A stretch of 64,000 nucleotides of DNA from Oncomelania hupensis. Lineage: Eukaryota > Mollusca > Gastropoda > Littorinimorpha > Pomatiopsidae. This document shows positions 1 to 11,522 of this stretch, piece by piece; the first letter of the stretch is position 1; every line of letters begins with the position of its first letter. Location: positions 124,001 through 188,000 of the forward strand of contig JBAHVR010000275.1 of the NCBI GenBank assembly GCA_036898135.1, given 5' to 3'. The position numbers and the translations under genes were made by a program. The notes beneath the pieces are model-generated. The model had not been told where the DNA came from and searched no databases. It saw nothing but the letters and a program-made list of their open reading frames with translations.

Positions 1-145
1 AGTGAGACTGTAATATTTGTTTTAGGCTAAACAAATTAGCAATTTTGACTCCTGTCACACACTAAAATTATAATAAATCACGAATTAGTAAATGGAATTC
101 CCTGAAACTTTGCAGGAACCCTCAATATTACTATTTTGTTAATCA

Positions 146-185
<40 letters not shown>

Positions 186-280
186 ACCAACTAACTACAA
201 CAACAAAAACAACAACAACAACAAAACCCGAATATAGGTCGCCAAACTAAAATTTGACCTACAGAGGTTACCCCATTAAT
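1..280. other. Flanking sequence with A-run and AAC-rich stretch
   Basis: No gene is visible. A run of about 35 A residues (about 150-184) is followed by an AAC-rich tract to about 228. The A-run could be the tail of an unidentified retroposon, but I see no body for it. Confidence 0.5.
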
Positions 281-691
281 CAAGTCAAGTCAAGTCAAAA
301 GCGCTTTATTCCATAAAACCCCTTGGGGCACGTGGATACGACGAAAATGAATAAAAAATAAATGTAGAATAACCATAAAAATCATAAAATGCAATATAAA
401 ATACATATGTACATATATTACATAAATAAAAGTTATCTTTCACACTCGCGTTCTATGAGACATAATAAACATTTACAAAAATACACATTCATTATTATCA
501 CACAACACAAGCATACTATATAAAACTTATGTCCACACAAGCTGATCACAAATCGCACGCACTCTCTCGCAAGATAGGGTGATAAAGAAGGGGAGAAGGG
601 GGAGGGGATACACACTGGTATTGAGTATTTATATTGTCATTATTGAAAAAAATCCCTATTTTTACTATCATTAATATTACAAATCATTATA
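281..691 (-). mobile_element. 3' UTR and tail of a minus-strand LINE
   Basis: Read on the minus strand, this AT-rich stretch follows the stop codon of the LINE relic at 692-2160 and ends in three TTGAC units at 281-297. Short tandem tails of this kind are typical 3' ends of LINEs that lack poly-A. The link to the upstream coding relic rests on position and orientation. Confidence 0.55.
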
Positions 692-2160
692 TTACGTTCT
701 AAAGCAATCCATTATTATTTTCATAAACCTAGCCAGTTTCAGCAGAATAGTCTTATTTTTCGTTGAAAATAAATTAGAAAATTTAATAGCATTGGGTCGC
801 ACATAGAAAAACCTTTTAAGCAGCTCTTTTCTATCATCGTCGAAATGTGGACATATAAAAATAAAATGAAATTCATCTCCTAACTCATTAAAAGTACATT
901 TATTACAGATTCTGTCACATCTCTGGATTCCAAGAAACCGCCCCCTTTGCACTGGTAGCTTATGGTTTAAGGTTCTAAATTTTATGACAACAGCAGCTAG
1001 GCTGGCGGGCAAAACTGTCAAATATTCTTCAAATTCAAAATTTTCTTTAAACATTCTATAATTATAATATAAATCATTTGTGTTAATTTCTGAGTGCCAG
1101 TTTTGTACATGTTGATCCTGCAGCCTTTTCTTTATCTCTTCTTTAAACCCTTCGGCAGAAAAAATTCGAGCCTTGAGACTGATCATACCAAACATTTCCT
1201 AACCCTAGTTTTTCCAGAGAATTCCTGACACAGTCTAAATAATCATGTTTGTACAAGTTTAGTTCGTACAGCTTTAGCAGAAACCTGTAAACCACACAAG
1301 ATAATTTAGTACTATTTCTGTCAAAAGCAAGCTTACACCAAAAATTTAACATACGGCATTTTGCTAAGATATCTATAGGAAACTGACCTACTTCTCCTAA
1401 AACCATTCATGTCGGTGTACTTTTACCAAGCTTTAAGATAAACTTATAAAAACGTAGTTGCAATTTGTTTACCAGGTCAGTCATCTGAGGACACCATACT
1501 TCCGAACCATACAATAATATAGGTACAACAGTTTTATCAAAGAGTTCAATTTGCATGTCAATAGGTAAAGCCAATTTTCTAACTTTGCGGAGTAAAGCAA
1601 ACATCGCCTTGGTGGCTCGGTCATATAGGTTTTTCTGAGCTGGCTTAAAGCTTCCATTGTAATTGATTTTTATTCCCAGACATTGAAAATCGTACGTATC
1701 CTCAATTTGCTTACCACTGTACATGAAAATTGGGACATTTCTTACTTTACCTGTGGAAAAAAAATCATAACCTTTGTTTTTGCTACATTAACTTTAAGTT
1801 TCCAGAGCTGACAATAATCATACATTGAATCAAGGGCTGTCTGTTAAGCATCAGGCGATTCAGCAAAAATAACAGTATCGTCTGCATATAATAAAATAAA
1901 TAACTTGTACAAAATATCAATAGCTATTTGACCTAATTGTGCCTCCTGTGATGCTAAATTCAAAGTTTCAAGTTTGGATCCAGAGTTACCAATAAAAGGT
2001 TTTAAATCATTCAAATACACTGAGAACAACAAAGGTGATAGATTTTCTCCCTGACGGACCCCGGTAAAACATCCAAAATAATCAGAAACTTGGGAGTTAC
2101 ACTTTACACATGATTTTGCTTTACTGTACATATCTTGGATAGCAGTTTTGGGGTTTAATA
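692..2160 (-). pseudogene. Decayed LINE reverse transcriptase, 3' half
   Basis: The minus strand encodes the C-terminal half of a non-LTR reverse transcriptase in at least three broken frames (about 2160-1844, 1724-1143, 1195-692). The first piece holds GVRQGENLSPLLF and the catalytic motif YADDTV. The second holds the post-RT LLYGSEVWC block. The third ends with a cysteine/histidine cluster (CDRICNKC ... HFIFICPHF), a common C-terminal feature in several LINE clades. The endonuclease and N-terminal RT are missing, so the copy is 5'-truncated near 2160. A stop follows the YADD block and a frameshift lies near 1143-1195. The clade is not certain. It differs clearly from the RTE copies elsewhere in the window. 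Confidence 0.85.
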
Positions 2161-2294
2161 AAGATAATTATGTGCCTGCTCTTACTGTCTCTCGCATGGA
2201 ACGAAAGTAAGAGTTAGTCTAAAACAGAGACTGAAACAAACTAATCCTGCCAATAGTAAGAATACCAACAGATAATCAACAGGCAAACGAGACC

Positions 2295-3114
2295 AATGAA
2301 TAACCAATACCCCCGTTGGGGAGCCGGGGATTTCAGTATAAATAGTATCCCCACTTTCTGGAAATTTAGTGCTTTAAATTCCCACTGTCGCTGTCTTTCT
2401 CATTTGTTCTTTCTAATTCCTGCTCTGTTCTATCAATCTGCTATACTATCTTCTTCTTCGTTAGACCAGTCACCTACCTTTTTTCTTGAAAACTCTTTCG
2501 GGACAAGACTCCTTATTTGTGTGTGAGGTCTGTTGGATCAGCTTGGGAATATTGGACACTTTCTGCCAGGTGGTCACTAGGGCTTCATATGATGCTATTA
2601 TTTAGCAATATAGGCATTTTATATGTATGTGTTTTGTTGATAATTTATAATGATGTTTGTATTCTATTTTGTTCTTGTAAATGGGGGTTAGTAATGTTCT
2701 TGTAAAAGGAGGTAGAAGAAGGGGGAGACCGAAAAAGAGGTGGGAGGACAACATTCGAGAATGGACTGGTTTGACACTGAGCGAAGCCATGAGGGCTGCT
2801 GAGGACAGAGAAAGATGGAGTATGCTGGTTAAACGATCATCTGTGGTGCCCCTACGACCTTCGGGTTATGGGATAGGATAGGATAGGATAGGAAATGGGG
2901 GTTCGATAAATTAGAGTAAAGCCTCAGCGTCCCCTGCGTGGGATGTCTTTATTTTAAAGTGACTGGCTGGTAGAGAGCATTCAGTTTTACCACTAGGGTT
3001 GTTTCAGCAGATCTTTTATGCGGATCGGGGGTTGTCCGGTCCTGATTTGGCCCGGAAGAGTCCGCTGGACCTAAAGCAATAATCATGTAATGTAATGTAA
3101 TGAATAACCAATAC
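2295..3114 (+). mobile_element. Family A retroposon, copy 1 (interrupted)
   Basis: This copy of a roughly 560-bp repeat family starts CCCCGTTGGGG, carries a TATAAATAG motif near its 5' end and ends GGACCTAAAGCA plus a TGTAA-repeat tail. It is flanked by a perfect 16-bp direct repeat, AATGAATAACCAATAC, at 2295-2310 and 3099-3114, so it moved by retroposition with target duplication. It has no coding capacity that I recognise. An RTE 3' fragment is inserted at about 2690-2892. At least ten other copies lie in this window (for example 21274, 38709, 40837 and 43441). Confidence 0.85.
2679..2903 (+). mobile_element. RTE 3'-end fragment, severely 5'-truncated
   Basis: Positions about 2698-2892 are nearly identical to the last ~190 bases of the RTE elements at 6385 and 24934, including the basic C-terminal GGRRRGRPKKRWEDN coding block and a GGATA-repeat tail. 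It sits inside family A copy 1 between direct repeats AAATGGGGGTT at 2679-2689 and 2893-2903. A few filler bases at the 5' junction resemble the local target. It is a dead-on-arrival insertion. Confidence 0.85.
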
Positions 3115-3247
3115 ATTCACATATTTTATCATTTTCCCAGTGCTATGAGCCTCTTGTCATTTTGTATATTTGAATCATGTTATGTGAAATAAAAGGACAA
3201 AGTTCCAAAGTTCATCCAGAACAAATCTAAAGCCAGGCACGCTTACG

Positions 3248-3411
<164 letters not shown>

Positions 3412-3463
3412 ATGATTTTATATAGCGCACATATTTCACGGTGCATGGCGATTAATGGCGCAT

Positions 3464-6404
3464 TTTACACACACAGTAGTAGTAGTAGTAGTAGTAGTAA
3501 CTGCGGAAGGAAAATTAGAAGAACTGGCCCACGAGCTGGACCACTATCGATGGAACGTTCTAGGTATCAGCGAACTGCGCTGGAAAGGCCTAGGTGAAAC
3601 AACGACTGACAAAGGCCACAAGCTCTATTTCAGCGGTAGAGATGACAGGCACGAACACGGCGTTGGATTCTTGGTCCACAAGAACATTCTAGCCACTGTC
3701 ATGGGTTGCCGCCCAGTCTCCAGTAGACTCATTACCATCCGACTGAGAGCAACCCCTTTCAACATTACCATCATCCAGGCCTATGCCCCAACATCAGACT
3801 ATGAAGACAGCGAAGTGGAGGATTTTTATGAAAATATACAGGCGGTCCTTGACCAAGTGCCGAAGAAGGACATAGTCATAGTGCAAGGCGACTGGAATGC
3901 CAAGGTTGGCCAAGATGCGCACCACAACTGGGGAGACACATGCGGACCCCACTGCAACAACGAGACAAATGACAGGGGTCTGAGGCTATTGGAGTTTGCC
4001 AGATACAACAATCTGGTACTGGCAAACACGCTTGGTCTCCACAAAAAATCCAGACGATGGACATGGCACAGTCCCGTCGGGGAACATCACAACCAGATCG
4101 ACTACATCATGGTCAAGAAACGCTTCAGATCAAGCATCAACATTGGCAGGACACGCACTTTTCCAGGAGCAGACATTGGAAGTGACCACGATCTCGTGAT
4201 GATGTCTTTCCGGCTCCATTTGAAGAGAGTAAATACAGCAAAGTGCACTAGGCTGAAGTTCGACCTGGACAAACTGCAAGACCCGGAGGTGGCAAAAATA
4301 TTTCAGGCCACAATTGGAGGGAAATTTGCACCACTGCTTATTTTGGGGGCAGGCGAAGTAGATGTCAACACCATGACCAATACCTTCAACTCAGCTGTAA
4401 CAGATGCCGCCACTGAGATCCTTGGCAAGCACCGACCAAAGAAGAAGCCGTGGATCACACCTGAACTTTTGGATCTGTGTGATAAACGAAGAAAGTTAAA
4501 AAAGAAAAAGAACACCTCACAGGGAGCTGATGTCTACCGAAAAATCAACAATGACATCCGAAAAGGCATGCGCACAGCAAAGGAGAACTGGATAGAAGAT
4601 CAATGCCAGGAAATAGAGAACAATCTGAACAAGAACAACAGCAAGAAGGCCTATTAGACTGTGAAGCGGCTGACAAGTGTTAAACAGCCCAAAGTCTCCA
4701 CTATCCAAAGCAAGTTTGGCATTTGCCTTACAGAAGAACAAGAAGTCTTGGACAGATGGACAGAGTACTGCTCTGACCTTTACAACCATACACCAAATGG
4801 AGACCCATCAGGTCTAGCATGTCCCGAGAGCAGAGAAGAAGAAGAAATCCTCCCAATTCTCCGGGAAGAAGTTGAGGCAGCAGTGCAATCGCTGAAGAAA
4901 GGGAAGTCAGCGGGAGTGGACAACATACCAGCGGAACTGCTACAAGCAGGAGGAGAAGCGATGACTGATGCTCTCACCATTATCTGTAACAAGATCTGGC
5001 AGAGTGGGGAATGGCCTACACCATGGACCCAGTCGCTTGTCATCACTCTTCCCAAAAAAGGTAACCTTCAGGAGTGTGAAAATTACCGCACCATCAGCCT
5101 CATCAGCCATCCCAGCAAGGAACTCCTGAAAATAATACTCAACAGGTTGAAACCACAAGCTGAACAAATCATAGCTGAAGAACAAGCAGGATTCATGGCA
5201 GGGCGAAGTACCACTGAACAGATTTTCAACCTCAGAATAATCTGTGAGAAATACCTACAGCACCAACAACATCTATATCATGTGTTCATAGACTTCAAGA
5301 AGGCATTTGACCGAGTCTGGCATGCAGCTCTATGGGCAACCATGAAAGTGTACAACATCAGCCCTAAAATTATAGAAGTCATCAAAAGCCTGTATGACAA
5401 GGCTACCAGTGCAGTCCTCCATAACAGCGTCATCGGGAACTGGTTCAGAATAACAATCGGTGTGCGTCAAGGATGCCTACTCTCTCCAACACTCTTCAAC
5501 ATCTTCCTAGAGCGCATCATGTCAGATGCTCTTGCAGATCACGAAGGCACAGTCAGCATAGGGGGCAGAGCAATCTCCAATCTTCGTTTTGCGGATGATA
5601 TTGATGGTTTGGCTGGAGAGGAACAAGAACTTGAGCAGCTTGTACAGAGGCTTGACACCACCTCCAGAGCTTATGGAATGGAAATAAGTGCAGAGAAGAC
5701 CAAAATGATGACCAACAACACCAATGGCATCAACACAGACATCACAGTACAAGGCCAATCCCTCAACACAGTGCACAGCTTCAAATATTTAGGAGCCATT
5801 GTGTCAGACAATGGGTCTCGACAGGAAGTCCTCTCCAGGATCGCACAAACAACTGCTGCCCTGACAAGGTTGAAGCCCATTTGGAAAGACAGAAACATCA
5901 GTCTACATTCCAAAGTAAGACTGCTGCGCTCTCTGGTCATCTCCATCTTCCTATATGCTTGCGAAGCATGGACCCTCACAGCAGATCTCCAACGAAGAAT
6001 ACAAAGCATGGAGATGAGGTGCTACAGAAGACTTCTGTGCATTTCCTATACCCAACACATCACCAACGACGAAGTCCGACAGACCATCACACAAGCCATT
6101 GGACAACACGATGACCTGCTCACAGTGGTGAAGAAACGGAAACTCCGATGGTATGGCCACGTCACCAGATCATCAGGCCTTGCAAAGACCATTCTGCAAG
6201 GCACAGTGCAAGGAGGTAGAAGAAGGGGGAGACCGAAAAAGAGGTGGGAGGACAACATTCGAGAATGGACTGGTTTGACACTGAGCGAAGCCATGAGGGC
6301 TGCTGAGGACAGAGAAAGATGGAGTATGCTGGTTAAACGATCATCTGTGGTGCCCCTACGACCTTCGGGTTATGGGACAGGATAGGATAGGATTTACACA
6401 CACA
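3464..6404 (+). mobile_element. RTE (BovB-like) LINE copy, 5'-truncated
   Basis: A nearly complete RTE element starting part-way into the endonuclease (about 3498) and ending in a GGATA-repeat tail at about 6392. Direct repeats TTTACACACACA lie at 3464-3475 and 6393-6404, giving a 12-bp target duplication. Between the left duplication and the element is a run of eight GTA units that the full-length copy at 21588 does not have at this place. It may be pre-existing target sequence or filler added at 5' attachment. Confidence 0.9.
3498..6385 (+). pseudogene. RTE endonuclease-reverse transcriptase with one nonsense codon
   Basis: The reading frame matches residues from about 77 onward of the intact ORF at 21827-24934. 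The endonuclease keeps the glutamate (GISELRW), GDWNAKVG and SDHD motifs but lacks the first metal-binding segment (WNVR). A TAG at 4655-4657 replaces a glutamine codon present in the intact copy, consistent with C-to-T change. The frame then runs open to the normal stop, with RT motif FADD preserved and the basic C-terminus intact. With the 5' truncation and the stop, the copy should be inactive. Its high similarity to the 21.8 kb copy indicates recent amplification. Confidence 0.92.
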
Positions 6405-6475
6405 CACACACACAAAAACACAAACACACACACACACACATCACATCACATCACATCACATCACATCACACGCAG
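6395..6475 (+). repeat. CA microsatellite followed by TCACA repeats
   Basis: CA dinucleotide run with AAAA interruptions, then several ATCAC pentamer units ending near 6472. It directly follows the RTE 3' end and overlaps the right target duplication. Confidence 0.9.
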
Positions 6476-6852
6476 TGGGGTAGGGAGGGGGATAAAAATT
6501 AAAAAAAGACAACATAAATCACATTAGTAGGGAAAAATGTATAAAACAATAATTATGTAAAGCAAACAATCAAAACTCAAAGTTGTAATGGGAGCGAATG
6601 CAGGGGACAACGTATTTTACCTGAAGGGAGAGGCACAAACTGACGGAGACCACAACAGGAGAGAAGAAGATAAGTGACTAGCAAGTAAGGCCCTTGCCAG
6701 CCAGTGCAAGGGTCAGGTAAGAAGGTTTGATATGTAGGAAATAAGAAGGGTTTCAGGGCGGACTTGAAAGAAGACAAAGACGGCTTTTCACGGAGAAAAA
6801 GAGGCAGAGAGTTCCAGTTGGCTGAAGCTTAAAAGGAGAAGGAGCTCTGGCC
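6476..6852. other. Unassigned sequence
   Basis: No gene is recognised. Contains TATTTTACCTGAAGGG and a purine-rich block (about 6770-6850), the latter immediately left of the foldback element. It may belong to a repeat family with no second copy here. Confidence 0.4.
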
Positions 6853-8517
6853 GGCAGTTATGATGCGCCATTTGTAAATTAAATCATTATTGTCATTATA
6901 TCTATAGAACATACATTTTACCTGTATAAAAGATATTGTAAACTTATAAAATGAATTCTATGTCTATAAAATACATTCAATAGCAATACAAAACATTTTA
7001 TAGCTAAAAACAACATTTTTATAACTACAGACTACATTTTACAATATACAAGAGAAATCATACGCGATCATCACGCCGTTTGTAAATATTATTCCGAAAA
7101 ACTATTTTATCTCTAAACACTTCATTTTATCTCTAAACACTACATTTTATACATAAACAATTCATTTTATAGGTAAACAATTCATTTTATTACAACAACG
7201 AGCTTTTATATCTATAAAATAAATGTTATAATATATGCAATGCATTTTACCTGTAGAATGCATTCGGAGCATTATTTTACATTCGGCGCATGACATTAAT
7301 TTTATACTGACTTTCGAATTGCTGATCCCAGGGAAGCAACTCCATCCTCGTGTAGACTACTTGTAAACTTCTAAGCGACTCAACATGGTAAAGACCATTA
7401 AAGTCTACTACAAAAAATGGCAAGGACCATACTAGTGTACCATATAAATTGGCGAGGACCATACTAGTGTAATGCTGATAAAAACATCAGCGACATCATT
7501 GTCAGTCTCGACTGTTCCAATTATTTTTGGGTCGTCTTGAAAAACTATCGATAAGCACGAAGGCAAACCAGCTTCCATCGTAACTGTTACCTTGGAGATT
7601 GTTGACATCGCGGGAAGTCGATATAGGCCTAGCGGGAATTCCCTACACGCGCCGTAGCTATCTAAATTTAGCTTATGCAACGTCACTACCACATTAAAAC
7701 GCGAGAGCCCAGCACATACGTGCAGGAAGGGGGGGTGGGGGGGGGGGGGGGGGACCTTTTTTCGTTGAATTGGTTGAATGTACCTATTAACCAATCGTCC
7801 CCTATACGCTTAATAAGTCCGGGGACGTAAATTTTAATTTTAAAAAAAAAAACGAAAAAAAACACCGTCAACCATCTTTGCGCACCGCATAGCAACTTTG
7901 GGTCGCTTAGAACGTTACAAAATAAAAATAATCGAAGGGAGAGAAGCAGTTATACAATGAGAAAGTTAGTATAAAATTATTGTAAGGCACCGACTGGAAA
8001 ATAATTGTCGCGAATGCATTCTACAGGTACAATTCATTGTACGTGTTATAAAATGTATTCTATAGATATAAGTGCTCGTTGTTGCTATAAAATGAAGTGT
8101 TTACAGATAAAAGGAAGTTTTATAGATCGTTTTTGCTATAAAATGACTTGTTTATAGATACAATGACTTGTTCATAGGTAAAATGAATTGGTTACTTATA
8201 AAATGTTTTGTTTATAGATAAAATGAATTGGTTACTTATAAAATGTTTTGTTTATACATAAAATAGTTTTTTTGTGTTTAATATTTATAAACGGCGTGAC
8301 GATTCGTGTATGATCTCTTGTATATCGTAAAATGTAGTCTGTAGCTATAAAAATGTTGCTTTATAGCTATAAAAAGTGTTGTATTGCTATAGAATGTATT
8401 TTATAGGTATATAATTCATTTTATAATTATACCATATCTTTTATACAGGTAAAATGTGTGTTCTATAGATATAATGACAATAACCATTTAATTTACAAAT
8501 GGCGCTTCATAGGCAGT
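6853..8517. mobile_element. Foldback-type DNA element with ~0.5 kb inverted arms
   Basis: The left arm (about 6859-7320) and right arm (about 7955-8511) are diverged reverse complements. Ends read TATGATGCGCCATTTG on the left and, reverse-complemented, TATGAAGCGCCATTTG on the right. Both arms are filled with ATAAAATG-type units, and the right arm has short tandem duplications around 8105-8290. A hexamer GGCAGT flanks both ends (6853-6858 and 8512-8517), a possible target duplication. The 0.6 kb centre has a poly-G tract (about 7730-7755) and no ORF resembling a transposase, so the element is non-autonomous. Superfamily unknown. Confidence 0.8.
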
Positions 8518-8644
8518 GACATGTTTTCGCGTGAGGGACTTTCAGTTTGAGACTTTCACGAAGGCATGATAGTGACCGCCTGGGCCTATTTGATGCAGTA
8601 GCTGACGACGCATTCGTAATGTCAACATCAAGATCTAAAAAAAA

Positions 8645-8822
8645 AAAAAGAGATTTCTCTTATATAGCGCACTTACAAGCTCAGAGAGCTTCTCAAGGCG
8701 CTGGCCCGTAATATCCAGCAATCACAAAATAGTTTGCTGAAGTCAGGATTCGAACCCACGTCGCCCAAGACGCACTCACACAAGTCGTGCGCTCTGACCA
8801 CTGAGCTATCCCTGCCGCCAGA
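8645..8822 (-). mobile_element. tRNA-derived SINE (family E)
   Basis: On the minus strand the head reads GGCAGGGATAGCTCAGTGGT (RNA polymerase III A-box-like), followed by B-box GGGTTCGAATCC about 50 bases later, then a body and a 3' tail ending in the reverse complement of TATATAGCGC. The same GCGCTATATAA tail motif closes the family C SINE at 16,690 and appears at 3421 and 26533. Transcription would be by RNA polymerase III from the internal promoter. Confidence 0.8.
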
Positions 8823-8989
8823 GACACTGCAGTCGTTTTCTTTACGAGAGAACATTTCTCCTCTTCCACTGTAATACCATTATTTCTCATTTGTTGTATT
8901 TCCTGAAATTGACATACTTTAAAATAATGGGGAATCAGAACGAGCAAAGATGTCGATCGGTCGGTCGGTGGCTCAGTCATGCTGTCAGA

Positions 8990-9215
8990 ACGTTTCAAAG
9001 TTGATTGTGGCATCAAGCAAGGATGTTCTTTTTTTCTTTTTTTAAAAAATCTCTGGCCTTCCTCTTCGACGTTGAATTTGTGGACATCAAATTACGTAAC
9101 AGTGCGATAAAAGGACTACCCTTACTAAACCCAATACTATAGCACAAACTATTCCCCTAAAAATCAAACAACTGGCAGATGACATTACCTTGTTTCTCAA
9201 TTATTCACAACTTTC
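8990..9215 (+). pseudogene. LINE reverse transcriptase scrap
   Basis: Two short pieces in shifted frames: CGIKQGCSF near 9005-9035 (the GxxQGCPLSP-type motif) and KIKQLADDITLFL near 9155-9200 (the xADD catalytic motif with alanine-aspartate-aspartate). Between them the frame is broken and T/A runs interrupt. The spacing matches a reverse transcriptase finger-palm segment. Clade not assignable. Confidence 0.7.
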
Positions 9216-10773
9216 CGGCACCTCTCATAAAAACTCGTGGGTATCGCCATTATAAATTAAAACGATGTTATATGAAACCAAGTTCCGGTTTGGCTTGTTT
9301 TGCTTTTATCAAAGCTTGATGCGTGACTTTTAAATATGGCAAATTGCCGAAAACGACGATTGTTAGAGCCAGAAAACGAGTGGGATAAGTATAAAAACGG
9401 TGGAGGAAGTACATGCTCAGTGAAAGAATGCAAAAAACAATCGTAGAGGCCTGTATTTGTGGCGACTTCGGAGGTGCGTCGATCATCGACAGAAAGTGAA
9501 ACAGGACCTGAAAACTCTTGTAGTTTTCCATAGCTTCGCCGTCGCAACCTTCACAAAACACGAAGTAACTGTGGGCTAAGGCGGGACTAACTTGCCTTGT
9601 CCACAAGCCAGAAACCAATGGCGCCTGACAGGTGTGGGTTCGAGCCAGCATCTGGGCGTTATGTTTTTCCGAATATTTTTCAAAAATTCACAAATAATGT
9701 TAGGTAGGTAGGGTTTAGGCGCGCCACTGGCGATAGAAAGGGATAATAAACTGCAGCAAAAAAAATTAAAAATATGTGAGGGTACGATACAGGTGGCCAG
9801 TGACACATGTTATTATTCTTGAATATTTGGAAATAACTCACTAAAACACGCGGAGAAAAAAAACCGGAAGTATTTCTCATAGAGGGGATTCCCGTTGGTG
9901 CATAGGATAGCAGAAAAGTGTGAATAAGAACGACATAAGAAGTGCTCATACCATCTTAAATACCTTTTGAAAATTCTCGCGCTTACGGCTTACCAAAGCT
10001 CCGCGATGTGGTACGTGGCATAAACTTCCGGTGCGTGTTATAAAATAATTCTCTTTATTCTCAGAAGATTCCTACAAACTTGATATTAGTTTGTAAACAG
10101 TTTTTAACGTTCCAATTTCACGTATACACGCGATCATCAAAAGGCCTTTCTTACACAATTACACAAGTTGAGACAGAGAGATAAACTTGAAATACTCAAG
10201 ACATAAAATACACAACAGTTGAACACAACACCAATATACGTTTTGCTAATTTTATGGTTCTCTTCTTTCTCACTCAAGGCCGTAAAATAATAATTATAAC
10301 GGAATTCAAGAAAACTATATTCAAGAAAACTATAAGTCCTAGAGTAATTTTTAAAAAAAAGGAAATAGCTGAAATATAATATGATTTTATTTTTCTCTGA
10401 AGCAATCCCGTTCCCGGTCTGACATAGAATTACATAATATCAGTTTATGAAAATATTTTAATGTATTTACAAAATTAGTTTTAGTATTATATTTCCAACA
10501 AGCAAATCATAAAATATAAATATTCTAATTACCGTGTCTGTCTTGAACAGAATCCAGAATCACGACAGTGAAAAACAGAAATAGCCTACACAGTAACAAT
10601 AATTTTTCAAAGTCACACAAAATTAGCAATCACCCTTTTTATCACAGTCGGCTTTCATTTCACTAATGCATTCTATCCTAGTCCTATATCACCCAATCAC
10701 AGACACTCTCAGATGCATACGAAAACAGCCTTCTGTGTAAATTAGCGTATGGAGCGGTCTGTTTCTGGGTAAT
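9216..10773. other. Unassigned 1.5 kb stretch
   Basis: I recognise no gene or repeat family. The part around 9600-9660 includes a B-box-like GGGTTCGAGCC but no convincing A box. 10.0-10.7 kb is AT-rich. A short ORF starting at 9357 was examined and not accepted as a gene. Confidence 0.4.
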
Positions 10774-10951
10774 TGTAGATTATAGTCACACGACACCGGA
10801 GCGTATATGCGACTACATTATTCTGACACCAGCGAACCAGTTGATGGCAAGGGGAGAATAATATGGTCACACGTTGGTCAATCCGGGATTCGAATCAGGT
10901 ACATTTCGGTTACTAGTAAGCCGCTGTACCGACTGAGCTACCCGGCCCCAC
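10774..10951 (-). mobile_element. tRNA-derived SINE, family B, copy 1
   Basis: Minus-strand head GGGGCCGGGTAGCTCAGT gives the A box, and GATTCGAATCCCGG gives the B box. The tail ends TATAATCTAC. Family B is about 185-193 bp long. This copy is more diverged than copies 3-5. Confidence 0.85.
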
Positions 10952-10965
10952 ATGGCCTACTAAAT

Positions 10966-11152
10966 GTAGATTATAGTCACACGACACCGAAGCGTATAGG
11001 CGACTACTGGTCACATTATTCTGACACCAGCGAACCAGATGATGGTAAGGGGAAAATAATAATTATGGTCACACGTTGGCCAATCCGGGATTCGAATCCG
11101 GTACCTTTCGGTTACTAATAAGACGCTCTACCAACTGAGCTACCCGGCCCCA
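10966..11152 (-). mobile_element. tRNA-derived SINE, family B, copy 2
   Basis: Full-length family B copy with A box TAGCTCAGTTGGTAGAG and B box GGATTCGAATCCC on the minus strand. It lies 14 bases from copy 1 in the same orientation. The next bases to the right contain GCCTTCTGT (11158), part of a repeated target (see findings). Confidence 0.87.
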
Positions 11153-11334
11153 CTATTGCCTTCTGTTCTCCAAACATGACCTTCTGTTTGTTCGTTTGTT
11201 TGTTTGTTATTTAGATTAACAATGCGTATAGGGGACAAAAAAGGCCTTCTGTTTCGTTTCGTTTCGTTAGGTAGATTACCGTCCCCGGACACAGAAGCGT
11301 ATAGGGGACTTACGGCCTTCTGTTGTTGTTGTTT
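11153..11334 (-). mobile_element. Truncated SINE tails with repeated GCCTTCTGT spacers
   Basis: Two short tails related to the family B 3' end lie here on the minus strand: one at about 11211-11236 and one at about 11272-11310, both with the GTCCCCTATACGC core and the second ending GGTAATCTACC. Each is bounded by GCCTTCTGT or a near match (11158, 11179, 11244, 11315). TTTG, GTTTC and GTT short repeats follow the tails. Confidence 0.65.
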
Positions 11335-11522
11335 GTAGATTATAGTCACACGACACTTTCGCATATAGGTGACTACTGGACCGATTTATACTGACACCAG
11401 CGGGCCAGTTGTTGGTAAAGGGGAAAATAATATGATCACACGTTGACCAATCCGGGGATTCGAACCAGCGACCTTTCGGTTACTAGCAAGACGCTCTTAC
11501 CAACTGAGCTACCCGGCCCCAC
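11335..11522 (-). mobile_element. tRNA-derived SINE, family B, copy 3
   Basis: Full-length copy with intact A box TAGCTCAGTTGGTAAGAG and a B box with one extra base (GGTTCGAATCCCCGG). It is nearly identical to the copies at 35915 and 36846. Followed by GCCTTCTGT at 11527. Confidence 0.88.

Noticed and set aside
2340..2350. TATAAATAG as the promoter of a host gene
   Set aside because: The motif recurs at the same place in every full-length family A copy and no coding sequence follows. It belongs to the repeat.
9357..9466. Short plus-strand ORF with cysteines (starts MANCRKRRLL)
   Set aside because: It has a reasonable ATG context, but only about 36 codons, no recognised domain and no splice donor that stands out.
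9268..9651. 127-codon minus-strand ORF
   Set aside because: No domain or motif is recognisable and composition looks random. It overlaps other open frames on the same strand.
10807..11118. 103-codon plus-strand ORF
   Set aside because: It is the antisense of two family B SINEs. The repeated peptide only reflects SINE repetition.
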